Source: Emydura subglobosa (Eukaryota > Chordata > Testudines > Chelidae). Taken from it: a stretch of 64,000 bases of DNA. The notes under the pieces were generated by a model. The model saw only the letters and a list, made by a program, of their open reading frames with translations. It was not told the origin of the DNA and did not search any database. A program made the translations under genes and the position numbers. Positions 32,761 through 46,459 of this stretch are shown here, piece after piece; the stretch's first letter is position 1, and every line of letters starts with the position of its first letter. The stretch lies in NCBI GenBank assembly GCA_007922225.1, contig ML679968.1, forward strand, positions 7,246,075 through 7,310,074. The letters are read 5' to 3'.

Positions 32761-35700
32761 AAAGACAGAGTTGGTTGTTAATGTCCTTCTGTGTTGTGTA
32801 TGTTTTTTCTTTGGGCATCACATACTAAGGGTATGTAAACGTGTTCGATTTTTGTGTTCATCTATAGGCCAGGCGTTTGCCCATCCTCTCTCCTGTTCCC
32901 ATTGATCTTGTTTAAAGTGAAACATAGCAAATTCTGCTTTTTATATATGGAGTTTCTCTTTCTGTTAAGTTTCCACATCTGTCTAGGAGCCTCAGCCTTC
33001 AGTAGAGAAAGGTTCTGATTTACATTCATGTTGTCTGATACTGAGATTGTGCCTACTGTGCTTTCATTTACAAATAGGTTATGGGATGATATTAAGCAAT
33101 CTGTCTTCAGAGAAGTATAGTAAGAGTATGAAAAACAAGTTGTTGTCATGAACAGGAGGATTTAATGTCTTTATATGTTTACCAGATCAAGTTCTAACAT
33201 CAGGGACAATATTTCTTGCTGTTGCTTGAGGGTCTTCACAATGTGGGGGAAGCTTTGTCCATTGGGGTGGTAGAGTGACAGGGAGATTTTCAACAAAAGA
33301 AGATGTTAGGAAAAATCCTTTATCTCAAAAAGAAGAGTCTTGGGACCTGTAAGATTCACAAAATGCAGACAAAAAGATATGGTTTCAAACAGCACCTTCC
33401 ATTCCGATTCAAGACATCCCAAAAGCTCAATATGAAGTCATAAGATATTGGCTTCTGGTAGGGCAGAACTGGGTTTGTGCCAACAATAGCTCACACAGTC
33501 TTTAAAACTTAAAGCACATTAAAACTTTTTTATTTTGGGAAATAAGTGGGGAAATTTCTGAATACATCTCTCTTGAAGGAGACCCCTATTTTCTTTAATC
33601 TACCCTTAATCGCCAGACTGCATCCACCACAATTTCTGATACAGAACATTGGCCAGGAATCGCTTCAGAGTTTATCAATCCAGTCATTAGTTGGCTTTTG
33701 GTAAGAGTCAAGATCTAAGTAAGATACAACCACACTGTTGCCAACTCCTACTGACTGATATACAGATTAGAACTGGAAACTGAATATGAGGCATCACATA
33801 TATGAGGGCAGAAAAGCTATAAACATCGCAAAAACCATTAGAAAGAGTTTTGAAAGGGGGAAAGGACTAGTAGGAAAGAGATCCAAATGTCACTGTTCAC
33901 GTCAAGGATATTATAGAGTCATTTCTCACAAACCAGAACAAGACCTATTGCCAAATTCACTAGAACATTTCATCTAAATTTCAGAATGATTATAGAATGG
34001 CTGAATCTTGATTCATAATGCAGTATGATTTAATATCATGGTACTGAAACCAAAGAATTTATGCTTCAGCAAAATGATACAGCTTTTTTAGACATTAGAC
34101 ACACACACATACGCACCTACACACAGAGTATCCGAGATACATCTCTCACTTTATAACCCCTCTTTGGTTACATACCCAGCAGCAATCTTCTAGTTCCAAG
34201 TCTCATCAATCATCTTAACAGCAGTGAAAACTAATCCCTGCACTAAGGCATTTCCAATTACTTTTCATCTGTCATAAAGACACCTTGAGTTGAAATTTCT
34301 TATTTTCCATTTCTTACATCCCACCTCTGTAATCACCGCACTCATTATTCACAGCAAAAATTATCAAGGCTTACATTTTTGTAGTGTTCTTTGGGGTTTT
34401 ATTTAGATAACTCCTATTAAAAAGTCAATGGAAGACATGCATCTAAAACCATGGCATAATCCTTTGAAGCTTAACTCCCAAGTGTCTAACTTTGTAACTG
34501 AAGAGTGGGGAGAAAATTAGGTGGCAAGGAGCACTAGTTTGAGGAAGAGGAGAGAAGTTTGCTTATTTTCTTTGTTTATTTGCACATGTGATTCACAATT
34601 TTATAAAGGGAATATGTTTAATCAGAACCTCTTCTCTTTAATCAGAACCCCAAGTGCTTTAGAATAAGGACCAGAACATTCTGAAGCTCCCCATCCCTGC
34701 TTTTAAATATCACCTATAATTATAAACATGGGCTGTATTTTAGGCAAACAGTGCAAAGAATGAAAAATCAAAGTTCACATTAGGAATGCTGAAGATTTCT
34801 ATAGATCTGAATCTTCTAAATACACCCTGATCCTTACTTCTTCTCCAGAATGGAAATAAACATCATGCAACCAGGCATGCGGTGGTGGAGGAGGAGATAG
34901 ACTGAAGTCCAGCTTCTGTAGTTTGAATACTCAGATTATCAATAAAAGAAAATACATTATCCGGATCTTAAAATTTCAGTTTTGCTGTTAGAGTTATAAA
35001 CCAGGCCAGCAGACATTTAATTTGGATATGATCAAGTGTTTAAACTCTAATACTGGATTTATATCCTATTTTCTAAGTTTGCCTTCATCTCATACCAAGA
35101 GGCACATGCTTTATAATCTTCTCATCAGCATTTTGTTGAAAGACTCCAAAAATATTTATCAGCAACAACTTTGTAAAATATTGCAAAAAAGTATCTCCCC
35201 TTCTTTTGATTTACAAAGACCATCAAAAATGCCAGCAAACTAATAGCTTTAATCTAAACTTTTGGAGAAGATTATCCTTTTATTAGTATTAATAAAATAA
35301 ATGCAGTAAACAATGAGTGAACTGAGACACCAAATATCCTGTCTTCCTACAACAAAACAAACAAACAAATAATCCCTACCAAAAACCTAAACAATAAAAG
35401 GTTTTAGGTAGAGATAGTCCTGAACTAAACACTTGCACCGGAACACCCACAGAATTTATGGGAAACTGTATCCAAACTTTATAGCTCTGCAACTGATTAA
35501 CCCGACTGGACAAATCCAAAGCCCTTAATCTTTGAGCAATTATAGATGCACCTCTGAATGTGTTCTTTGGGATCTGGTTCATCTCTGGTTTTAGACATAG
35601 AACATTGAATTTTGTATGGTATTTAAAGTCAATACTGTAAGAAGGTTTTGCTGAATGTTGGAGAATAGGTGGCTCTGCTTGGTCAATTGAATGAATTCTT

Positions 35701-36112
35701 TTGATGTAAGTATTTTGATCTTTCATATTTCAGACTTTTGTTATTCTCCAGCTAAAGTGGTCAGCACTAATTCTGTATTTTCAATTCTCTCCTCTGTCTC
35801 ATGGCATTTTAAATCACAGTCCTCCAACTTCTTGCCAACACAGCTGAACTGTGTCTACTTAGTGCCTAGTGAGAACTGGCAATACTTGATAACTGTAATC
35901 TGTATCTCGCAACGAGAAACCAAAAGCTGCCAGAATACTGCTGGCTAGTAGAATCTTGAAAGAGAATTAAGAATTTTTATAAGAGCTATACTTTTTTTTG
36001 ATTATTGTGGACTAATACTATTTTCCAAGGAGTCATTTTAAAAAGCCAAAAAGTTTAATTTTGCAAAATGATAAAAATAGAAAAACTGAAAGCAATATAC
36101 TATAAAGCATTC
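32761..36112. other. Non-coding stretch, no gene seen
   Basis: Up to about 33,150 may be decayed LINE. Beyond that I see AT-rich DNA without recognisable domains. The 116-codon minus frame at 35,376-35,726 has no family I know and no supporting signals. Confidence 0.45.
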
Positions 36113-36148
36113 AGAGAGAGAGAGAGAGAGAGACAAAGAGAGAGAGAG
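36113..36148 (+). repeat. (AG)n microsatellite, interrupted
   Basis: AG run with one caa interruption. Confidence 0.95.
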
Positions 36149-36225
36149 TTCCTGCTGTCATCTAGTGGTTGGTCTAGGAGAAGTACTACTACCACCATTT
36201 TTGTAGGGGATATATTCTTTAGTTC

Positions 36226-36590
36226 AGGGTTTCTCAAACTTTTTCATAATGTGAGCTTTATTTTAATGAAGATATTGATTCAGATCCTCCTCTGGCATAT
36301 ATCAACATAGTTCAACTTTAGTGGAAGTATGCTGATTTCCACCAGTTAAGGATTTGGCCTACTATCTTGTGAAGCATCTTCTCTCCATTGTGTAGACCAC
36401 TTCTTCTGTTCAAGATCATGTCACACCCCTGTGGAAACTACAGCCATTTCTTACATGGATAAATCATATTTAATCATTTTTACTGTGTTTTAAATGAAAT
36501 CTCGTAGGCAGGAAATGAGGAAGTTGAGCCAGCATCATGTGGTGAGCCGGCTTTCAGTGGATCATCAGTGATCCACTGGCTACACTTTTG
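36226..36590. mobile_element. Possible decayed hAT-type element
   Basis: The left end 'cagggtttctcaaactttt' is a typical hAT/MER5-like TIR. I could not find a matching right end, and the right limit is a guess. Confidence 0.3.
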
Positions 36591-37044
36591 GAATGTCTGC
36601 ATTAGCTCATGTGCCAGAATTATATTTTTGCAGATGGAGGAGCAAGGCTTTAGGCCTAGTTCTGCAGGGTGAATTGATGAGATTTACACAGTACTTGTGC
36701 ATGTTGGGTGCAAAACATGGGTTTGTAATAATGTCACAAGAATTTGTTAAGGATTTTGTTCTACTTGTGAGTCTTTGTTGGCATGGAATACCTGACAAAT
36801 CAAAAGAAAGACGTATAAAAAGGTAGCTCATTGGTAAAATAATTTTCCCTAAACATTTGCCTCCCCCTACTACATAAAAACCAAAGGAACAAAAAAAAAA
36901 AAATAACCCTATATTTCCTGGGGTGGTCCTTCAGTGTGAAATTCGTTCTCCCATTATACCTCTAGTAACTTTGTCCTTCCCTACTGAAAGCAAAGTAGTA
37001 AATGTTTAATTTTTTAAAAGATATTTCTATAATTACCAATGGCA

Positions 37045-37281
37045 ATGTCTGCAATATCACTTACGTTGGTATAATTATGTTGCTCAGGGGTATGAATAAG
37101 CCACCTCCCTGAGTCACATAAATTACGGCGAACTAAGTGCTGGTGTGGACAGTGCTATGTTGGAAGGAGAGCTCTCTCTCTATGGCTTAGAGCAGTTCCA
37201 CTAGCGAGCTTACAGAGGTGCAGCTACACTGGTGCAGCTGTGCTTCTTTAAGCTCTCTAGAGGAGCCATAGCCAAAGTTAT
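37045..37281 (+). mobile_element. Harbinger MITE (family M2), decayed
   Basis: Blocks 'tatgttgctcaggggtatga', 'gtgctggtgtggacagtgct', 'ggagagctctctctctatgg' and 'cagctacactggtgcagctg' are those of a turtle Harbinger MITE with internal hairpin arms around a mutated 'cgacgggagagctctc' motif. Ends are worn and no clean target duplication is visible. Confidence 0.6.
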
Positions 37282-38494
37282 TCCTACGTTTTTATACCTT
37301 TTCCTTTAATTTCATTTTACAGCTGGATCCAATCACTTATTTTTGTGTCTTTGCATTTTATTGTTACATTTGTTTTTATTCCCTTATACTATACCGTATA
37401 TGCTTTTCCAAGGGAAGAAGGTGAAATATAAGAAATGTTAATTATTTTTTATTTATAAAACAGGATATGTCTATTACATGGCATAAAAAAATGAAAAATC
37501 CCACAGGAGATCTGATATAGCCCAGTGAGATACACTCATCTCTTACATCTCAGCTTTCCAAATTGCTTGTGCTTCTGAAGGCAGGAGTTATTATTATTAT
37601 TAATCAAATAACAGGACCATTTGTATTATTCTGAGATAAAGATCAGTTTCTACAGTCAATTTATGAGACAGATCTAGCTAGGAACAAAAACAACTTAATT
37701 CTTTCTCTCCAGTAAAACTCAAGATATTGTTATGTTGGAAGATGAAAATGGCAGCAGTCAAGTGGACCTTTGATCTATAGACATTCAGAGACCTGAGTAA
37801 AGCTGACAGGTGTGCTAAGTACCCTTTTTTCAGGCTAAATGAAAGATACAATTAAATGCCCCTTTGTGTAGTGATGGCTGAAACAATAGGAGGCTGCCAC
37901 CCAACACTGGGCTGCATGGTTAAACTGCAGATTTAAACTGTTTAGTCTGAGGGGTTTCCCTGAGACTAATTGCAAATTCAGGGGCTAAGAGGATTGATTA
38001 GTTGCTGATGGATGTGTGAGAGCAAGAGGCAGAAACCCAGGGGAGCAATGGTGATTATGGCCTAGGGAGAAAGCACTCACACAGAGTTTCTTTTTGTCAC
38101 AGGACTCATTGGAAAGGCAGGCTTGGAAACTGTGAGCAAGGAAACTGCCTGCTATTGTTTGTTCCTACTGTGTTCAGGGAACCAGGACTTTATGTACTTT
38201 CTTTGTAAGTAAGCAGGATTGCATGAAAAAAATACTTAGTTTGTATAATCAATATCTTGTAATGGAAACAACCATTATTCAAGGCCCTGAATATTGATTA
38301 ATTGCTCAGGCTGAAAAGACACAACAGTTTTCACATTAATTTAAAAGGACATTTTAGTAGTCTAATTTCTTTATAATTGCATTCATAGCCTGATTATCAT
38401 GAACTCATGACATATGGGTGATGTCACTGTTATTACAATAGACCACCTCACCTGTATGTGAGTGTGGGTGCTATGAAGTGCTATGCATGCTGTG
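37282..38494. other. Non-coding stretch, no gene seen
   Basis: AT-rich, nothing recognised. Confidence 0.5.
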
Positions 38495-38497
38495 TGA

Positions 38498-38792
38498 GGG
38501 CTTGTATACACTTACTTCCGAGATTCGGCGGCAGTCGACCAGAATTATGCAAGCTACACAAAAAACTTGCGTAACTCCCGTCGACTTCTCTGCATCTCTT
38601 CTATGAGCCATCTTCACTGCACTGTGCCGACAGGAATTGCGTTCCCGTCGACGCAGCACTACGCCACTTGAGAAGATGGTCTTAATACGTCAATTTCTGG
38701 ATTGACTGAGTGGGTCTTCACTGACCGCTCAGTCAATCCAGAGAAATAGATCTGACGATGGCAAATTTGCCGCTGTCATTGAAGACGTAGCC
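38498..38792 (+). mobile_element. Harbinger MITE (family M1), TGA duplication
   Basis: A 295-bp element from 'gggcttgtatacactt' to 'gaagacgtagcc', flanked by TGA (38,495-38,497; 38,793-38,795). Contains 'cggcggcagtcgacc', 'tatgcaagctacacaa' and the inner hairpin 'ctggattgactgagtgggt / gaccgctcagtcaatccag'. Confidence 0.85.
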
Positions 38793-38795
38793 TGA

Positions 38796-40305
38796 GTGAA
38801 TCCATTGTTATGTCTTTTGCCTGCCAGCTGCGTGGGTGCTAGGGTCCCAAAGCTATCACATAGTCTAACTCAAGAAAGAAGACCACTTTGTGAGGCTGTC
38901 TTGCAGCTTGCTATGAAATAGAGGACAAGGATTCCAGAGCTGAGTGAACCTGCGTGAGCCAATCCTGTTCATGTTTGCCATACTAAATAGTAATGCCATG
39001 GGTTTCATTTGGAGGGTTTGAATGTTGTGGTGTTGTTGCATAGCCACATGATCATGTTTTGCATACAGAGTCAACTTCTAACACAAATAGAAGTATGAAA
39101 AATTGGGACACTTCTTTTTTCCAGATAAATAGACTTGCATATATAAGACAAAGCCCCTAATATCAGGATGGTCCCAATAATATCGGGACTTCTGGTCATC
39201 CTACCCCCAGGGCAGGCTCATGTCACATGGGCAGAACAGACTACCACTTAGGACAGCAAAACACTGCGTGTTTGTGTGGGTGATGGTGGTCTTGGCAAGG
39301 TGGAAATATTACATTTTTCCTAATATCTTTCCACTCCCTCCCAACATCTGAAACAACTTTGGTCATCTGAGAGGAGCCTGCTCTCTGAGATCCTTTTCCC
39401 TGGGGCCTGAACTCAATGAGAGTTATTCATAACCTCTGGGGGTGGGGGGAATCTAAGTGGCAGCTGAAGGCCAGCTAAGTAGTGAAGCAATCGGAAAAGT
39501 CTAACTCTGTGCTCCCTCTTTGGAATGTGATGTCTACTGGGCTGATTGGCGGGGCGGGGGAAGATTCAAATGGTGATGTGATGTCTACATTCTCACTTTG
39601 AGGTCCTCCAAACATTTTAGCTAAGCTCCAGCTAAGAGCACCCCACTCCAATTCACAAATAAAGGTAAAAGCTGTGGGCGTGAAAATGATTATGGAGTGT
39701 TTTTTTCCTCTTTGGTTCTTATACAGTACCTTACCTGTAAGGCAAGCTTTTTACTATGGTGAAAATACATGGGAAACCTATTTATCCGTGTTGTTTAATT
39801 ATATGTTTTCCATTTATTTTTTCTGATTCTCCAAGTGCAATTGCATTATTATGCTTCATTACATAATGTCCAGCCATGTGAAAAAGTAACAGACACACCT
39901 TTGGCAGGGTACTGCATCCGTCTCTACTGTTTTCACAGATGTCCTTCTGGAGCCTGTCTAATTCCTCACATCAAGGTTTTTTTTGGTGCTTTGTACTCAT
40001 TGGTACGTGTGTGGTATGGAGTTAGGCATGCAAGGATTGCCAGCTGGCCAGAATGTCAGATAAATGTGAGAACACAAAAATTCTATTCCATGCATCACAG
40101 CAAAGTGATCTATTCCTGGAACACCAGCTGGATTGCTGTAGTCTGATATTAAACCGGTGCAGTAAAATGAAACCCTGATTCACTATGTAGGTTACACAGC
40201 ATAGCTATTTCCTTGCACAGCCACTTAGTTTACTTTGCTTAATTATAGATGTATGGTCTGTTGCTATGATGAAGATACACACAGATCTTTCTGGTTATTG
40301 CGAAG
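38796..40305. other. Non-coding stretch, no gene seen
   Basis: No recognisable gene. The plus frame at 39,835-40,146 (103 codons) has no recognisable domain. Confidence 0.45.
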
Positions 40306-40432
40306 GTGGTCTTAGTAAGTCGATTTCTGGATCAACTGAGCGGGTCTTCACTGACCGCTCAGTCGATCCAGAGAAATCAATCTGAAGGCGGCGACTTTGC
40401 TGCCCTCAGTGTAGCCGTAGCCTTAGTGTAAC
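40306..40432 (+). mobile_element. Harbinger MITE (family M1), right half only
   Basis: Matches 38,660-38,792 over 'gatttctggatcaactgagc', 'gaccgctcagtcgatccag', 'ggcggcgactttgctgccc' and 'agtgtagccgtagcc'. The left half is missing, so it is a truncated copy. Confidence 0.85.
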
Positions 40433-41583
40433 TTGTTTTATTTAATGTATAGATCAGACCTGTAACAGAGTTGGGTGGTCACAAATGGTACTCAAGCAAT
40501 CCTCTGTTCCAGAAATCTCAGCATAAACATCAAAGCACAGATTCCTGAGAGCAGTTCTATGTGAAGAATTGACTCATTAGAGATATGAAGGCAGAGAGCA
40601 AATTCCCCTGCTGTTCGGCACAGCTGTTTCAAAGAGCTGCATCGAACCCCGCCCCCGACAACACAGCTTTTCTTCCAAGACTAAAAACTTGTTTGCACAC
40701 TAAGAAAAAGAACTTGCAAGGCAATGTGTAACAGTTCCATCTGGTGACCCCTGCCAACAATATATTTCAGCTGGAAGTTGAGCTCTGTGATAACTCAGAC
40801 AGTACTTTTATTTGTGATTGTAATTAGTAAGGATATGATTTATGAGGATAAACCAAGACATTCATCTATAAACAATGCAGTGATAAAACTTGGTGAAGTG
40901 CCACATCAAGGAAACAGTAGTCTAACGCCACGTTGACATATCTAAGAAAAATGTTTCATTATCTTTTTAACTGATAACAAAAGGAGCAGAAATACACCAA
41001 AGACTGATCTACTGTCATACAAAAAAAAAAAAAAAAAAAAAGCAGGATAAATGACTGCTTTAGTTAGATGAACCCATTTAATCTTGAAAAGCAATATTGC
41101 AAGGGGTATCTCAGCAATTGCTACCAAGCAGCATCAGCATAAGTTCAAATATATCAATGAATTGTCCCATTATCTCTGGCTTTCACTACTATACAATGAG
41201 AACTGAGGGACACTGCTATTTTAACAGTCTGAGCAAAGTGAGGTTTCAGAAAAATGGAGCAATGGCAACTGGATAGAGAGAAAGAAGAGAATACCAGAGC
41301 TGTGGTTTTCAAGGCTAGCTAAGCTCAGAAAGGGGTAGGGCCAAAGTGGCTAGTTGAATTTAATTACATAAAACACAGTGTGCAGACACTAAAATGTATT
41401 CCATTCCCAAGCAGAATTATATGAACTAATAAATTCCAACTACAGATGCAAGTACATGGATCAGTTAGGAATTAGACTGGAATAGGGGTTCACTTAAAAA
41501 GATGGTACATTTCTGAGAAAGTTACATGAACTAAGATAGCTTTCAGGCACTGATGCTTGAATTATTTCTTTATGTCTATAGTT
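40433..41583. other. Non-coding stretch with a poly-A run
   Basis: A 21-bp A run lies at 41,021-41,041 without a recognisable retrotransposon in front of it. No gene seen. Confidence 0.5.
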
Positions 41584-41588
41584 TCATA

Positions 41589-42688
41589 GACCTGCCCATA
41601 CCTAGGGTAGCCCCCTGAAAATGCCAATGTCAGGGCATGCTGCAAAAAGGAGAGCAGATCCTCCCAAAACTGGTGGCTAACACTGAAGTTGGATTCACCA
41701 ACCAGTCACAAACAGTGCTCCTGATTCCCCACACTGGATATGAAGAAGCTAAAAACAAGAAGTTAAACAGCCCTCTTTATTGCATTTCATTCTCTGGCTC
41801 CTAATCAGCCACTAGGTCCAGTAAAGAAACAAAATCTCTATTCATTTTATTTATTTAAAAAACACTATTCATTTTACCAAAATGGTCTCCTGATCCCCAA
41901 AGGGTCAGCCACATTACCAGATCAATATTAGTTTGAATCTTACCCCAAAAATCACATTGCCAGCCAGTCCTTTAGTATCTAAAACTAAAGGTTTATTATA
42001 AAAGGAAAGAAACAAACAAGATGACAGATGTTAAATGATCAAAGCAATCAGACACATACAAATGACTTCAAAGTCCATATATATCAATTTCTTAGCAGAA
42101 CTGTGGAGTTTGCAGGCTTGTACAGTTCCTCTGTACCTGGATGGGTCTCAGTTCTTCGTTTCACAGCTTCAGATGTAGAATAGTTGATCCAGAGGTAGGA
42201 CGCAGGAATGAAGACAAGATGGAGATGGTACATCTGCCTTTTATGTCCTTTTGCCATGTGACCTGTTTCAAATACAAGTCCACAGCACATGTTCATGGAA
42301 AAGCACTGAGAGCTCCCTGTTCACAGGCATGTCTCTACGTGTCCTGATGAACCATAGGCGCAGCCCCTAGCTTCTCTCCCTGGGCTCATTGTATCACTGA
42401 TGGTCCTCAATGAATCATCAAGTCGGCTGGACAGTACTGATGCTAATCTGCCTGAGGGGTGTTACCCAATAGCACAGCACAAATTTTTGGATACAGAGGT
42501 ATCATTCATATCCATCACTTACAATATAAAGATGATAAGATGCACATAAACAATATTATCATACTTAGCAAATTTATAACCTATCCAATGGTACCTGGCA
42601 TAGCATATGTTGTAAGAATCATTGTAATTCTGTTACATTGCTATTAAATAATATTATAAATGGTCACCCCAATCCAAACAGTGTCACA
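41589..42688 (-). mobile_element. Solo LTR or truncated endogenous-retrovirus-like element
   Basis: The minus strand starts 'tgtgacactgtttggattgg' (42,688). It has a TATA-like 'acataaaagg' near 42,237 and AATAAA at 41,992-41,997. The pentamer tcata lies at 42,689-42,693 and also at 41,584-41,588, a candidate 5-bp target duplication. However, the inner end beside 41,589 is not a clean CA, so the low-coordinate limit is uncertain. No gag, pol or env coding is recognised. Confidence 0.6.
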
Positions 42689-42693
42689 TCATA

Positions 42694-45145
42694 TACATAC
42701 CACATGACTACACATGAAATAAAAATATCTACCTGAAAATTCAATGTAGTTAGATGAAAAGCAATGACTAGGTGATTAAAAGTATTTAATAAATGAACAA
42801 ATATAGAGAATAATAGTGTCCAACCACAGTTGCAAAAACGTGGATTAGTTAGGAATTATATAGGAATAAGTGTTCACTTCAAAATACAAAAATCATGCAA
42901 GTTAAATTTATGATATATATATATATATTTTTTTTTCTACAAAATCCTCCAAATAGTATAACTTCATAATAAGTACAGAGTGGTTACCATGTAGTTAATC
43001 TACCAGGATTCTAAAAAATATATGTATGAAGTATGAGACTAGATCAGCAGTTATAAATAATTCAAACATTAAATTAAATAAATCTGATCAAAAATTATTT
43101 TTTTAAATTACCAGAAAAGTTTAAGTTGTTCTATTTCATAAGGTTCAGAATGTACCAGTTTTTCATTTTTCACAAAATGTTTTGTTACTTTGAATTTTTT
43201 TTAAATTATTTTTTAAAATCAAATTTGTTTTAAAAATATAGATTTCCACTTACAAAAAATGTTTTGGTAAATGAACAGTGTTGACAAGCCTTTTGATAGA
43301 AATGAAAAAATTCTCACACTTGCAGAAATATCAACAGTCTTTCAAGAAAAAATCTATTTTCAAAAAGGGGTCATTTTTCAATGAAGAAACTTTCCATTCA
43401 GAAAATATCTTGAGCAACTCTGAAGTTAAGCTTCTCATTTATATGAACTGGTGGTAATTGGAAACCTAAAAATTAGAACTGTGCTTACTTACATTGTAAC
43501 TACACTGTAATTAATGTATCTGTATTCTGAAGTGTGTCCCATAGTATTTTTGAGTATTGCTAATGTGTCCGAGGGTGTCAAAGTCAGCACATAAGCCTGA
43601 TGCTGACATGTATTGAGCTCTATGAAATTCAATATAATTGAGAATGTCCAACACCTGGCAGGGCTGTGGCCTGAAGGAACTGTAAAAACTAAAGATTACC
43701 AGTCTGGTGTTGGGACTTTGTACATCTGACATTATTTTGTAACTTTGGTGTGACTAATTAAAGCTAAGGATGAATGAATGTTGAGCCAAGCTTTACCACT
43801 TTAGAAAACCTGACAAATGGCAAAGATCCAAAGAAATGTGAATTGGGGAGATTTATTCATTGTATTCTTTTGTCTTTCCCAAAGAGTGACACCCATTACT
43901 AACAAGCACTCTGAAAGTAGTCATCACTTACAATGTGACTAGCAGTGCTTCCTTTAAAATATGCAACAGGTTTCAGAGTTCGCTTACCCCGCTAAGCCTT
44001 CTCAGCTACGGAGGCATGAAGGAACTTATGTTTTGTCAAAAAATTCTGATATGTTAGCTTTCTAAATTATGCTATTCATCTGCTATAGTCACTGCAATAT
44101 AAATCAAAAGCATATTTATATCTACTAACCTGGAGACCCTGCCAAACTTAGGAGTGTGTATTATAGTGATGGTGTTTATCCCTGAAGAAGGCTTCCATCC
44201 CTTTGGAGTAGTGTATGTTTAGCACAGGTTAACAAGGTTTCAGTTTCTCCTAATGAAATTTATTTGGTGTTGTTTTGCTAGAACTAACTCATTAAGAGAC
44301 CTGATGACAGGCGATTCAGACCCATGAGAGATATGCTTTTCAAGGTATGCTATTTTGTAAATTGTAAAGCTTCAAGTGAGTTGTAGTGCTTTTCTTTTCT
44401 TTTCCACAATAATAGCAAGCATTAAATAGGTCTTACCATTGGTCTTCCAGGAGACAGCATCAGATTCATTAGTGTTTACAAAGGGTTGAATAAATGTTTT
44501 CAAATATACTTGGAAATTTAGATTTTGCAAAAACAGCAAACTGTTATATATCTGTGACTGATACAATTTTCTTTTCTGGTACCCATTATTTCTATAGTAG
44601 TTTTATGACTAAGTTGTAAATTATTATACATATTTACTGTACATATATGCCTATATGTGCATCAATATATGCATGAAAATTGCACATATGCATGAAGAAC
44701 CCAGGATTGAAACAGAAAAACCATCATGCATTGTACTAGATTAAATTTGGTAGCAGTTAATGCAAAATACATGCTAACTAGAGATGCTCCTGAATCAAAA
44801 CTCTAACTGAACTAACAGAATCCTGAACACAGCAGGTCATATTGCCTAATGAGAGAGTAACTTCTGTCAACCGGACTCCACCCAGCTTCCTCTATGAAAA
44901 GGTTATCATCTTCTGGGTAGCAGTCTTTAAGCAGGAAATATGGATCTTCCGGAACCTTGATAGGACTATCAAGTGTGATGAATCCCATGCCAAATTAAAA
45001 TGTGCATGGTGTTTCCACTTGGAGATACAGTCTGCATGCCCTGAGCACAAGCTAAAGTCCCCTTAGCAAAATTTACAGGAAAATCTCTAGCTAGTAACCC
45101 ACTAACACTAATGGGAACAATGGTTACACTCTAAAGAGTTAACAC
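42694..45145. other. Non-coding stretch, no gene seen
   Basis: Very AT-rich, with an (AT)n run near 42,911-42,928. From 43,150 to 43,420 there is a diverged region of 'aaaaatgttt / tttcaatgaag' type that resembles an old low-complexity repeat. No gene. Confidence 0.5.
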
Positions 45146-45149
45146 ATGC

Positions 45150-45235
45150 ATGCTCATGGGGGAATTCTGTGCCAAAAAATTAAAAATTCTGTGCACAATA
45201 TTTCAAAATTCTGTGGTTGGGAGGTGGGGATCAGG
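45150..45235 (+). repeat. Interspersed repeat fragment (gggggaattctgtgcc type)
   Basis: The text 'atgggggaattctgtgccaa' with repeated 'aattctgtg' is a phrase of a dispersed turtle repeat. The class is not certain. Confidence 0.4.
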
Positions 45236-45689
45236 GAGGGGGGACACTAATTCTGCACTTGTGCTGTGGTATAGAATTATCCAACGAGTAACACACAAGA
45301 AGTCGAGAGTAAGAACACAGAAGTCACCTTGACAAGGGGAAGAAATGGAAAGTAGAAATTTGTCTAGGATTTCTTTAGTCTTTTTTTCTACAAATAGTCC
45401 TATAATATAAAATCTACAAAATACAACTTCCTTCTTCCCCCAAAAAATATCCCAATGAGGGAAAATCAGATTTGTCACTTTCTAATTAACTCCCAATGCT
45501 CATTCTGGGTTAGCTAAGGTTACTAAGTACTCAAATGTGAAAACTTCATACTTAAGGGAACAAATGCTGCCTGGCTCAAAGACAGTGGGATCCATTGCTA
45601 CAGTTGAGACACTTGAGTAATAGGGTAAGAGAGGCTGCACAAGGAAGTGACAGTGTGGCAGTCATTCAGGTTCCACTGAGTGTCTGTGT

Positions 45690-45775
45690 GAGAGGTAAGA
45701 TTCTGGCCCCGTTGAAGTGAATGGCAAAACTCCAACTGACTTCAGTGGGGAAAGGGTTTCCCCATCAAGTCTAGT
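45690..45775. repeat. Small palindromic amniote-type repeat
   Basis: Two imperfect inverted arms, 'ccgttgaagtgaatgg' and 'aactgacttcagtgggg', surround 'caaaactcc'. This matches a widespread sauropsid motif in which 'ttgaagtcaatgg' arms face each other. Confidence 0.5.
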
Positions 45776-45839
45776 TTAGAATATTGTCAGACATTACCCA
45801 GATTCACTCACAGTTTCCATCCTCCTGGGTGCTTCTGAG

Positions 45840-46440
45840 TCAGACTGAATCAGGTGGTCCTTCTGTCTTGGTAAGGGCACCTCCTCCCTGAGTCTCTAGA
45901 ATCTCCTTCTACAAACACAAGGCCTAATAGGCAGAAATCAAGCCCTTTGCTCCCTGATGTCAGTGTAACCCCCGTCTGAGGTGTGGCTGAAGCCTTCTCC
46001 CTTTTCTCCTCGGAGGTCTGGATCCTAGGTTCACCTATAAAAAGATGTCTGGTGCCTCCTCCCAAGAAAACCCCTCCTAGAGCAACAACCACAGAGGGTG
46101 TCCCCCTTGGGGAAATATTCAACACACAGTCATATGCAGAAGAGTGCCAGAGCACACAAAAATAAAATAGTTATCACAATTCCCAGAGTAATAAAACAGT
46201 AACTGCGGATTATTAGGTATGGGGAACTCAGGATAGGGGGATAATGGGAAAAGGGATTAGGAGAGTGAAATCCAAAATTAACAATACATACACTCTATTC
46301 ATCCCCACTTTTACAGCCAACACCTACCATCCTGCTTCGCTCAGCTCCTGCCCAGGCAAATAGTGAGTTAGGCTCAGTCTTTGATGGGTGCTGCAGTGCT
46401 GAAGTTAGTGGCCAGCTTAAAACACAATGTTAAAATAAAC
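45840..46440. mobile_element. LTR-like block, unresolved
   Basis: TATA-like 'cctataaaaaga' near 46,035 and AATAAA near 46,161 on the plus strand, in a GC-richer block. No coding and no clear ends. Confidence 0.3.
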
Positions 46441-46459
46441 AAATAAGGGTATTCTTACA

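Noticed and set aside
35376..35726. 116-codon minus-strand frame
   Set aside because: No domain, start context or splice signals. Considered a chance frame.
41021..41041. Poly-A run as the tail of a processed pseudogene or LINE
   Set aside because: No recognisable coding or LINE 3' sequence precedes it on either strand.
43150..43420. Possible structured RNA or satellite in AT-rich text
   Set aside because: Only loose recurrence of A/T-rich words, with no regular period or stable inverted arms.
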